A DNA stretch of 13,076 nt from Alphaproteobacteria bacterium (lineage in GTDB: Bacteria; Pseudomonadota; Alphaproteobacteria; Rickettsiales; Rickettsiaceae). Below the pieces are notes generated by a model that was not told the origin of the DNA, did no database searches, and saw only the letters and a list, made by a program, of their open reading frames with translations. A program made the translations under genes and the position numbers. Positions 1 to 6,016 of this stretch are shown one piece after another. The stretch is taken from NCBI GenBank assembly GCA_030430995.1, contig JAUIKA010000017.1, forward strand, positions 1 through 13,076. The letters are read 5' to 3'. Every line of letters begins with the position of its first letter. Within the stretch, counting starts at the first letter, position 1.

Positions 1-555
1 TGCTCCCTTTTTTGTAGCTTCTTTCTCTCTTGTTTCTCTACTATATCTTTCTTTTTCACTATCATCATAAGCTTTTTCATTACTTGCAAATTGTTTCCTT
101 TCTCCTAAGCATCCTTTACACATAGGGCCAGCTATCCACCCACCTACTGGACCACATAGTGCATCTGATATCACAGCACTTACAACTACGGTACCAGTAT
201 AGCAGCATCCATATTTGAATAATGAGTAATCAGTTTTGCCATACGCCTGAATACCTCGCACCACCATATTCACATCCGGTGCAGGAGTCAAGGTTACATC
301 AGGTGATAAATCTTGTAATGCTTGCACTTTAAGTGGATACATGGGTCCATAATCATAACTCTGTAATTTTTCTGTTACTGTATCAAAACTTGCTAACGCC
401 TGCTTTGGCATTTTTAATTTTAAATAACACTCCCCTATCTTGGTAGGATATAGAGGATCATAGTGGAAAGAAGAAGAAAGTTCGGTATAGCTATCTATAG
501 CTCCCATGTAATCTCCTTCTTTAAATTTCTTTTCAGCTTCTTCTTTTGTTGTCAT
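1..555 (-). CDS. TPR-like protein with Cys/Gly-rich segment (partial)
   Basis: An open frame reads from ATG at 555 to the left edge with no stop: 185 residues visible, C-terminus missing. Residues about 4-65 look like two tetratricopeptide-type helical pairs: the segment around FKEGDYMGAIDSY is a classic TPR helix A/B pattern, followed by YLKLKMPKQALASFD. TPRs generally mediate protein-protein contacts. Residues 117-149 form an unusual hydrophobic, glycine-rich stretch with five cysteines (C117, C118, C134, C146, C149, the last two as CKGC). It could be membrane-associated, metal-binding or disulfide-linked. After about residue 155 the sequence becomes highly charged. No signal peptide is evident at the N-terminus and no clear Shine-Dalgarno precedes the ATG. 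It lies on the same strand as rplL but about 690 bp beyond it, so it is probably not part of the ribosomal operon. I do not recognise a specific family; an accessory or host-interaction protein is a guess. Confidence 0.7.
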   Translation of the reverse strand, partial: MTTKEEAEKKFKEGDYMGAIDSYTELSSSFHYDPLYPTKIGECYLKLKMPKQALASFDTVTEKLQSYDYGPMYPLKVQALQDLSPDVTLTPAPDVNMVVRGIQAYGKTDYSLFKYGCCYTGTVVVSAVISDALCGPVGGWIAGPMCKGCLGERKQFASNEKAYDDSEKERYSRETREKEATKKGA

Positions 556-723
556 TGTAAAAAGTCTTTAATTATTCTAAACCATATTAAATATAAATAT
601 AGTTTAAGTAAAAAAATCAGTATTAATAGAAAAAAATCAAGTGTTTTTTCAAGTATTTTTTTATTTACAACTAAATAATAATAAAGAATGACATGTTCAA
701 GGGTAGTACTAACAACCGCGCAG

Positions 724-842
724 GAAAAAGAGATTGCTAAAATACTAAGTTTTAATATTTTATATCTTTACTTGTTAAGTAGGATTTAGACTATTATTAA
801 CAACAGTTGTGTTTGAGGAGCTATTTTAGCAAACCTCTCTTA
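724..842 (-). ncRNA. Candidate structured RNA (unrecognised)
   Basis: On the minus strand, 842-822 can pair with 744-727: an 11-bp perfect stem (TTGCTAAAATA with its complement) is extended by 6 bp (AAGAGA/TCTCTT) across a 3-nt bulge. The 3' arm runs directly into TTTTT, as expected at an intrinsic terminator or RNA 3' end. The enclosed ~77 nt contain a smaller hairpin (TACTT-AAC-AAGTA, about 783-771). The total length of about 120 nt with a long closing stem is loosely like 6S RNA, but I see no diagnostic sequence of 6S, SRP, tmRNA or RNase P RNA and no clear promoter. It could be just a large terminator structure or a chance pairing in AT-rich DNA. Confidence 0.25.
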
Positions 843-1179
843 ATCTACTTTACTAAAATCTTTTCTTAAATAAGTTAGGATGAATTTAAATAATATTCGG
901 CCATTTGCTTTAAGCCTTTAAGAAAAAATTTACTCGCAATGTTATTATAGTTTTTACAAAAAATAATCCAGACATTTTATATGGATTAATCTATATAATT
1001 TATCTTATTATTTTATCTATATAACAAAAACAACTACACACTCACAAGGGGTATATAAAAAACTAGAGATAAAAAATTGCAAGGATAATATGAGAACTAA
1101 ATACAAATATACTAAAACCTCAAGGTCAACAAACCATCACCTTCAAGATATATACCTATATATTTGACCACTATAACCA

Positions 1180-1212
1180 AGGTAGATATCAGACAAAATT
1201 GATATCTAACCT
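1180..1212. terminator. Hairpin downstream of rplL
   Basis: AGGTAGATATC (1180-1190) pairs with GATATCTAACCT (1201-1212): 11 bp with a single bulged base around a 10-nt loop. It lies 36 bp past the rplL stop. No T-run follows on the minus strand, so it is not a canonical intrinsic terminator. It may end or stabilise the 3' end of the ribosomal operon message. Confidence 0.35.
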
Positions 1213-1220
1213 GAGATATA

Positions 1221-1240
1221 ATATTATAAAGCTATAATAT
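1221..1240. repeat. AT-only inverted repeat after rplL
   Basis: ATATTATA (1221-1228) and TATAATAT (1233-1240) form a perfect 8-bp stem with a 4-nt loop, 7 bp beyond the rplL stop. It is thermodynamically weak because it is all A/T. With the hairpin at 1180-1212 it may form a compound 3' end. Confidence 0.25.
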
Positions 1241-1247
1241 AACTTTA

Positions 1248-1622
1248 TTACTTTAATTCTACTTTAGCACCAGCTGCTTCTAGTTGTGCTTTAAGTTTTT
1301 CTGCCTCTGCTTTATCTAAGTCTTCTTTTATAGACTTAGGTGCAGATTCAACTAGATCTTTTGCTTCTTTAAGCCCTAAACCAGTAATAGCACGTACTTC
1401 CTTAATTACAGCAAGTTTACTACTTCCAGCAGAAGCTAGTACTAATGAAAAACTACTTTTCTCTTCAGAAGAAGCAGCAACAGCTCCACCTGCAGCAGCC
1501 ATAGGCACAGCAGCAACAGCAGAAACACCCCATTTTTCTTCAAGCATTTTTGCTAAATCAGCAGCTTCAAGCACTGTTAATGAAGATAAATCTTCAACGA
1601 TTTTTTCTAAGTTATTAGCCAT
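1248..1622 (-). CDS. rplL: Ribosomal protein L7/L12 (bL12)
   Basis: Acidic stalk protein of the large ribosomal subunit; dimers bind L10 and recruit translational GTPases. At 124 residues it has the usual length. The N-terminal dimerisation helices (residues 1-35, LEKIVEDLSSLTVLEAADLAKMLEEKWGV region) are followed by an alanine-rich hinge (about 36-52) and the conserved C-terminal domain with EVRAITGLGLKEAKDLVE, the GTPase-contact surface, ending in AGAKVELK. It is the last gene of the secE-rplL operon, 17 bp after rplJ. No strong Shine-Dalgarno is visible before the ATG. rpoB does not follow, unlike the usual rplKAJL-rpoBC order. Confidence 0.97.
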   Translation of the reverse strand: MANNLEKIVEDLSSLTVLEAADLAKMLEEKWGVSAVAAVPMAAAGGAVAASSEEKSSFSLVLASAGSSKLAVIKEVRAITGLGLKEAKDLVESAPKSIKEDLDKAEAEKLKAQLEAAGAKVELK

Positions 1623-1639
1623 ATTGATAATATTTTTAA

Positions 1640-2140
1640 TTATTGATTTTTAAATTTTATAGCACGGACTATTCTATTCTGAGAAGAGTTAATAGCCATA
1701 GCAATTCTCCTAGCAGGAGAGGTAATAGAAGAGATAATCTTGCTTCTTAGCTCATCTTTAGATGGTAATTTAGCAATTCTACCCACATCTTCTTGTGTTA
1801 AAGCACTAGACTCTGACACTCCTCCTAAAAGTTTTAAATTTTCATTTTTACCAGAAAACTCTGATAAAATTTTCGCAATAGACACTAAATCCTCACCATA
1901 TGCAATAGCAACCGGCCCAGAAAATTTTGCTGAAATTTTCTCTACACCGGTAGATTTAGCAGCTATCTTTGCTAAAGTATTTTTTATAACCTTTAGCTTA
2001 GCGCCACTCTGTCTTAAGTCATCCCTTAAGCCACTTATTTGTTTTACGGTAATACCGTGATAATGCAGTAGTATAACAGCTTCTCCACTGTTATATATAT
2101 TAGATAATTCTTCTACACTATCCTTTTTCCAAGCTAACAT
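1640..2140 (-). CDS. rplJ: Ribosomal protein L10 (uL10)
   Basis: Base of the L7/L12 stalk; binds 23S rRNA and carries the L12 dimers on its C-terminal helix. At 166 residues it is normal length. The N-terminal globular part shows typical L10 features (VILLHYHGITVKQISGLRDDLR, then KLKVIKNTLAKIAA and FSGPVAIAYG), and the C-terminal helix contains SPARRIAMAINSSQNRIVRAI, the L12-binding region. It starts only 9 bp after the rplA stop. That leaves no room for a separate L10-binding leader between rplA and rplJ, so any autogenous control site would have to lie inside rplA or further upstream. Confidence 0.96.
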   Translation of the reverse strand: MLAWKKDSVEELSNIYNSGEAVILLHYHGITVKQISGLRDDLRQSGAKLKVIKNTLAKIAAKSTGVEKISAKFSGPVAIAYGEDLVSIAKILSEFSGKNENLKLLGGVSESSALTQEDVGRIAKLPSKDELRSKIISSITSPARRIAMAINSSQNRIVRAIKFKNQ

Positions 2141-2149
2141 TTTATAATA

Positions 2150-2806
2150 CTAAAAATTTAATGTTGATATATTCAATTCCACAGACGGAGTCATAGTAGC
2201 AGAAACAAATATAGATTTTATATAACTTCCTTTTATGCCCTGAGGCTTAGCGTTATTAATTGCTGAAATTACATCTTTTATATTGTCAACAAGTGCAGCT
2301 TCTTCAAAAGATATTTTACCAATACCTAAGTTCACTACACCTTTCTTATCTGCTCTAAATTCAACCTGCCCTTTCTTCAACTTTTCTACTGCCTTATTAA
2401 CATCCATTGTTACAGTACCTAATTTAGGGTTAGGCATAAGCCCTTTAGGGCCTAATATCCTAGCAACCTGGCTTACAAGCGGCATAGAGTCCGGAGTAGC
2501 AACACATATATCAAAGTCTATCTTAACCTCTTGCCCACCAATAATCTCTGCACCACAATCTTTATATTTATCACTATTCTTAGAAATAAGAGCTACTCTA
2601 ACAGCTTTACCCCTACCATTTGGAAGCACTACAACTCCCCTTACCAATTGGTCAGCTTTACGAGTATCTATATTAAGATTTATTGATAAATCTACTGACT
2701 CATCAAATTTTGAAAAAGATATCTCTTTTATCTTTTTTACTGCTTCTTGCAAATTTAGCGCTTCATATGAAACAGCTTCTTTTGCTTTTAAAAAATTCTT
2801 TCCCAT
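2150..2806 (-). CDS. rplA: Ribosomal protein L1 (uL1)
   Basis: L1 stalk protein that contacts 23S rRNA and helps release E-site tRNA; in many bacteria it also represses its own operon. It has 218 residues, slightly shorter than the usual 225-235. Hallmarks are NIDTRKADQLVRGVVVLPNG near residue 45-65 and ILGPKGLMPNPKLGTV near 118-133, followed by VEFRADKKGVVNLGIGKISF and the C-terminal IKGSYIKSIFVSATMTPSV. It lies 14 bp after rplK; AGG at about 2815-2817, some 8-9 nt upstream of the ATG, is a plausible ribosome-binding site. Confidence 0.97.
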   Translation of the reverse strand: MGKNFLKAKEAVSYEALNLQEAVKKIKEISFSKFDESVDLSINLNIDTRKADQLVRGVVVLPNGRGKAVRVALISKNSDKYKDCGAEIIGGQEVKIDFDICVATPDSMPLVSQVARILGPKGLMPNPKLGTVTMDVNKAVEKLKKGQVEFRADKKGVVNLGIGKISFEEAALVDNIKDVISAINNAKPQGIKGSYIKSIFVSATMTPSVELNISTLNF

Positions 2807-2820
2807 AAGTGGTTACCTAA

Positions 2821-3258
2821 TTATCCTTTTGTTACTGTAAGCCCCATAGACATTGCAGTACCTACCACTGTTTTAGTCGCAGCAACCACATCTGTTGTGT
2901 TTAAATCTGGCAATTTCTTCTCTGCTATCTCCTGGCACTGAGCTTGAGTTACAGAGCCAATTGCTTTTTCCCTTTTAGATAAAGCACTTCCGCTTTTTAT
3001 CTTCGCAGCCTTCTTTAACCAAAAAGACACCGGCGGTAATTTTACAACAAAGGAAAATTTTCTCTTTTCAAGAACTGTAATAACAACAGGCACTGGTGTT
3101 CCTGCCTCCATCGAAGCGGTTTTCTCATTGAACGCTTTACAAAACTCCATTATATTCAAACCATGCTGCCCTAACGCCGGGCCTACCGGTGGGCTTGGGT
3201 TTGCTTTTCCTGCAAGCAGAGTTAACTTTATTTCCTTGTTTTCTGGCTTTTTGCTCAT
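2821..3258 (-). CDS. rplK: Ribosomal protein L11 (uL11)
   Basis: Part of the GTPase-associated centre of the 50S subunit, bound to 23S rRNA with L10, and needed for efficient factor-dependent GTP hydrolysis. It has 145 residues, close to the standard 141-144. The N-terminal domain carries the conserved proline-rich stretch KANPSPPVGPALGQHGLN (about residues 18-35) and then IMEFCKAFNEKT. The C-terminal RNA-binding domain ends in the characteristic VVGTAMSMGLTV. The gap to nusG upstream is 58 bp, the longest in the operon, and is where an L1-responsive leader could sit; I see no clear structure there. Confidence 0.97.
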   Translation of the reverse strand: MSKKPENKEIKLTLLAGKANPSPPVGPALGQHGLNIMEFCKAFNEKTASMEAGTPVPVVITVLEKRKFSFVVKLPPVSFWLKKAAKIKSGSALSKREKAIGSVTQAQCQEIAEKKLPDLNTTDVVAATKTVVGTAMSMGLTVTKG

Positions 3259-3316
3259 AATCTAATACAATCACTATACATAACCTTGGTAATCATAACC
3301 AATTATTGATTTTAAT

Positions 3317-3859
3317 TCAAGATTTTTTTTTGCCAGTTGCAACTTTTACCTGAGAAAAGGATAATTCTATTATTGTATTCCTACCAAAAATTGGCACAGA
3401 TACCTTTAAAATTTCTGACTTATCACAGACTTCATCTATAATAGCAACAAAAGATTCAAAAGGGCCTTCTAAAATTTCTACTGAGCCCCCTGGGGAGAAT
3501 TTTGCTCCTTTATTATAATTCTCCTCTTGTTGTTTTAATTGGCCAATCATAGAATTTATTTCTGATTCTGGCACAGGTTTTGGTTTATCTGCGCTCCCTA
3601 AAAATTTTGAAACTTTATTTATGGACCTTATCAATCCCCATGTAACATCATTCATCTCCATTTGGATCATCACATAGCCCGGAGTCATTTTTTTCTCAAC
3701 TTTTTGAGTCTTCCCTTTCTTTACTTCATCTACACTAATAGATGGAATCACTATATCTTTAAAGCTATCTGATAGATTTTGCGCCCCTGCCTTTGAGATT
3801 ATCTCATTTTTTATTCTGCCCTCACTGCCAGCCATAGTGTTTATTATATACCACTGCAT
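3317..3859 (-). CDS. nusG: Transcription termination/antitermination factor NusG
   Basis: Binds RNA polymerase at the clamp and modulates pausing, Rho termination and transcription-translation coupling. It has 180 residues, normal for the family. The N-terminal NGN domain starts WYIINTMAGSEGRIKNEI and includes KKMTPGYVMIQMEM and the VTWGLIRSINKVSKFLG helix. A linker near residues 100-120 leads to the C-terminal KOW domain (FSPGGSVEILEGPFESFVAII, ending GRNTIIELSFSQV). It sits 5 bp after the secE stop, the universal bacterial secE-nusG pair. Confidence 0.97.
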   Translation of the reverse strand: MQWYIINTMAGSEGRIKNEIISKAGAQNLSDSFKDIVIPSISVDEVKKGKTQKVEKKMTPGYVMIQMEMNDVTWGLIRSINKVSKFLGSADKPKPVPESEINSMIGQLKQQEENYNKGAKFSPGGSVEILEGPFESFVAIIDEVCDKSEILKVSVPIFGRNTIIELSFSQVKVATGKKKS

Positions 3860-3864
3860 TTTAT

Positions 3865-4053
3865 TTACACTTTAATTAAAAAAAAGATAATTTTATGTAT
3901 ACTAAAATCTATTGCTAGAAATAATATACTCAACACAACAAGTGAAACAACAACTATAATACTAGAAGTAATCAAATCCTTTTTCTGCATCCAAGAAATT
4001 TTAAAAAATTCTTCCTTAATTTGACTCAAAAACATAAAAACCTTATTTATCAT
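3865..4053 (-). CDS. secE: Preprotein translocase subunit SecE
   Basis: Essential small subunit of the SecYEG inner-membrane channel. It has 62 residues with the single-TM architecture found in most bacteria: an N-terminal amphipathic helix (FLSQIKEEFFKISW, with the conserved W near residue 21), a short linker with K24-K25, and one transmembrane helix (about 29-58). In the usual family motif, W is followed by PxR; here it reads WMQKKD, a mild divergence. First gene of the minus-strand operon, immediately upstream of nusG and preceded by a good promoter at 4090-4119. The ATG at 4053 is the only reasonable start. Confidence 0.92.
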   Translation of the reverse strand: MINKVFMFLSQIKEEFFKISWMQKKDLITSSIIVVVSLVVLSILFLAIDFSIHKIIFFLIKV

Positions 4054-4089
4054 CCCAAATATTTATAATATACTGCTTCATATCGTTAT

Positions 4090-4119
4090 ATAATAATGCG
4101 CATATATATTTTTGGTCAA
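4090..4119 (-). promoter_or_regulatory. Predicted promoter of the secE-rplL operon
   Basis: On the minus strand a -35 box TTGACC (4119-4114) is followed after 18 bp by a -10 box TATTAT (4095-4090), each matching 5 of 6 consensus positions. Transcription would start near 4083, giving a leader of about 30 nt before the secE ATG at 4053. Confidence 0.5.
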
Positions 4120-4141
4120 GCATTAGATTATATAATAATAT
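4112..4141 (+). promoter_or_regulatory. Predicted promoter of the mreB operon
   Basis: A perfect TATAAT lies at 4131-4136 but lacks a good -35 at 16-18 bp. Alternatively, TTGGTC (4112-4117) pairs with TAATAT (4136-4141) over 18 bp. Either would start transcription 15-25 nt before the mreB ATG. The candidate -35 overlaps the -35 of the divergent secE promoter. Confidence 0.35.
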
Positions 4142-4165
4142 TTAATTTAAATAAAAAAAAAGATC

Positions 4166-5218
4166 ATGTTTAATAAAATGCAACTGCTAAAATTCTTAGG
4201 AATAGTATCTGATGATATAGCTATAGATTTAGGCACGGCGAATACTTTAGTATATATAAAAGGTGAAGGTATAATTAGTAACCAACCATCTGTTATAGCC
4301 ACATCTAAGTCAGGAGATTATGACAAACCATATGCTGTAGGTTTACAGGCAAAAATGATGATAGGCAAAACACCTAAAGGCATTGAAGCAAAAAGACCTT
4401 TAAAAGATGGTGTAATAGCTGACTTTAAAGCGGCAGAAGCAATGATAAAGCACTTCATAAAGCAAAATGCAAGAAAAGCTATAATAGGCCCAATGATTAT
4501 AGTATGCGTCCCCTCCGGCTCAACCCCTGTAGAGAGAAGAGCTATACAAGAAGCTGCTGAAAGCGCAGGTGCGAGAGAGGTATTTCTTATAGAAGAGCCT
4601 ATGGCTGCAGCTATAGGAGCAGATATGCCAGTTACAGCACCTCAAGGCTCTATGGTTGTTGACGTGGGAGGGGGAACAACAGAAGTAGCCGTACTTTCAT
4701 TAGGTGGTGTGGTATATTCAAAATCTATAAGAATAGGTGGAGACACACTTGATGATGCTATAATAGCTTATATAAGAAGAAACCATAACCTTCTTATAGG
4801 TGAATCTACAGCTGAAAAGATTAAAAAAACTATAGGAACAGCAAAGGTTACAGATAAAGACAATTTGGCTACCACAGAAATAAGAGGAAGAGACCTTCTC
4901 AATGGCATCCCCAAAGAGATTGTACTAACAGAATCTGAAGTGGCAGAAAGTTTATCAGACCCTATAAACCAAATTGTAGAAGCTGTAAAAGTTGCCCTTG
5001 AATGCACCCCTCCTGAACTCTCAGCTGATATAGTAGACTCAGGTATAGTGCTTACAGGTGGTGGCGGCATGCTGAATAATTTAGATAAAGTAATCAATGA
5101 ATCTACTAATCTTAGCGTAACAGTAGCAAAAGACCCACTCTCTTGCATAGCTAGAGGTATAGGTAAAGTGCTGTACAACTTTGATACTTTTAAACATGTT
5201 TTATTTCAGCAAGATTAA
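4166..5218 (+). CDS. mreB: Rod shape-determining protein MreB
   Basis: Bacterial actin homologue that forms membrane-bound filaments guiding peptidoglycan synthesis. At 350 residues it has the standard length. The actin-fold nucleotide motifs are intact: phosphate-1 DIAIDLGTANTLVYIKGEG (residues 17-35), phosphate-2 VVDVGGGTTEVAVLSLGG (about 164-181), the EEPMAAAIGADMPV stretch before it, and the adenosine-binding LTGGGGMLNNLD loop (about 295-306). The N-terminal segment FNKMQLLKFLGIV is likely an amphipathic membrane-binding helix. The ATG at 4166 follows a short A-rich leader without a clear Shine-Dalgarno. It is the first gene of a plus-strand cluster and ends 1 bp before the likely mreC start. 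Confidence 0.97.
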   Translation: MFNKMQLLKFLGIVSDDIAIDLGTANTLVYIKGEGIISNQPSVIATSKSGDYDKPYAVGLQAKMMIGKTPKGIEAKRPLKDGVIADFKAAEAMIKHFIKQNARKAIIGPMIIVCVPSGSTPVERRAIQEAAESAGAREVFLIEEPMAAAIGADMPVTAPQGSMVVDVGGGTTEVAVLSLGGVVYSKSIRIGGDTLDDAIIAYIRRNHNLLIGESTAEKIKKTIGTAKVTDKDNLATTEIRGRDLLNGIPKEIVLTESEVAESLSDPINQIVEAVKVALECTPPELSADIVDSGIVLTGGGGMLNNLDKVINESTNLSVTVAKDPLSCIARGIGKVLYNFDTFKHVLFQQD

Positions 5219-5219
5219 A

Positions 5220-6011
5220 ATGCAAAATAAAGATTTTTTTAAACCGAATAATACAAAGCTGCTTTTAATAAGCTTATATATACCTACGTTTATATTGCTT
5301 CTTTTCTCATTATATATATTCAATAAAGAAATCTTTGTTCCTAACCCTATTTTTTATAGCAAGCATCTACAAAACATCTTTTTTAATATAAAAAAAGGGA
5401 GTGAAGCATATGAAGGGTTCATTTTAAAATCTACATTAATAGAAGAAAACATAAAATTAAAAAACATATTAGATAAATATATAAAAGAAGCCTCAACAAC
5501 AAAAGCATTGGAAAGAGAGAATACAGAGTTAAAACAGATGCTTAATCTACCTAGGAAAGATTATACATATGTTACAAGCTATATACTGCATGACCCATTC
5601 AGAAGTACAAAGAAGATATATATCTCCACGCATAAAAGCTTTGTAATAGGCAGCCCAGTAATATCCAGGGGCTATGTAATAGGGCAAATTGGAAAAATAT
5701 ATAAGAATTACACTGAAGTGTTACCAATAGATGACAAATATGTTAGAGTACCTGTAATCTCATCTCAATCTCTAAAAAAAGCTATAACTTATGGAGTGGG
5801 GGATAACCTATTTAGACTTAACCATTCTGACATAACAACTCCACCACATATAAAAGAAGGAGAACTGTTAATTACAAGCAACAGCAGTAGCAAATACCCC
5901 AGCAATCTTATTGTAGGAAAAGTGATAAAAGTAGACAAAAATGATATTATTGGGCAAGGGTGCAGACCTTTATCTAAAATAGACTTTGTAGAAGTAATTA
6001 TACATAATTAA
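5220..6011 (+). CDS. mreC: Rod shape-determining protein MreC
   Basis: Inner-membrane scaffold that links MreB filaments to the PBP2/RodA elongasome. From the ATG at 5220 it has 263 residues. It begins with a short cytoplasmic tail, one transmembrane helix (about residues 14-34, LLLISLYIPTFILLLFSLYI), a coiled coil (about 60-100, ending LERENTELKQMLNL), and the periplasmic beta domain with VGxxV-type motifs such as SPVISRGYVIGQIGKI and NLIVGKVIKV. An in-frame ATG at 5181 inside mreB would add 13 residues, but 5220 sits 1 bp past the mreB stop and gives the more usual N-terminus, so I prefer it. mreD, pbp2 and rodA do not follow. Confidence 0.9.
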   Translation: MQNKDFFKPNNTKLLLISLYIPTFILLLFSLYIFNKEIFVPNPIFYSKHLQNIFFNIKKGSEAYEGFILKSTLIEENIKLKNILDKYIKEASTTKALERENTELKQMLNLPRKDYTYVTSYILHDPFRSTKKIYISTHKSFVIGSPVISRGYVIGQIGKIYKNYTEVLPIDDKYVRVPVISSQSLKKAITYGVGDNLFRLNHSDITTPPHIKEGELLITSNSSSKYPSNLIVGKVIKVDKNDIIGQGCRPLSKIDFVEVIIHN

Positions 6012-6016
6012 AAATA

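Larger units (their letters stand above)
556..1247. other. Gene-poor intergenic region with inverted repeats
   Basis: About 690 bp with no convincing protein gene on either strand and no tRNA or rRNA that I recognise. It is very AT-rich. It holds several inverted repeats: a long-range one at 724-744/822-842, a short one at 964-970/982-988, and a cluster between about 1124 and 1240 just downstream of rplL. rpoB, which usually follows rplL, is absent here. Confidence 0.7.

Noticed and set aside
463..678. Plus-strand open frame of 71 codons
   Set aside because: It overlaps the start of the minus-strand TPR-like gene, is composed of Ser/Phe/Lys runs from AT-rich DNA, and shows no domain or ribosome-binding site.
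556..1247. Search for a tRNA, tmRNA, SRP RNA or RNase P RNA in the gene-free gap
   Set aside because: No T-arm consensus, tmRNA start, SRP apical loop or RNase P conserved blocks could be found on either strand by eye.
2283..2840. Long plus-strand open frame (185 codons) antisense to rplA
   Set aside because: rplA on the other strand is unmistakable; the antisense frame is a by-product of its codon use and resembles nothing.
4768..5178. Minus-strand open frame (136 codons) antisense to mreB
   Set aside because: Lies entirely inside conserved mreB sequence; Ser/Pro-rich translation typical of an antisense shadow.
5181..5219. Upstream ATG for mreC at 5181
   Set aside because: It would overlap mreB by 38 bp; the ATG at 5220 directly after the mreB stop gives a normal MreC N-terminus.
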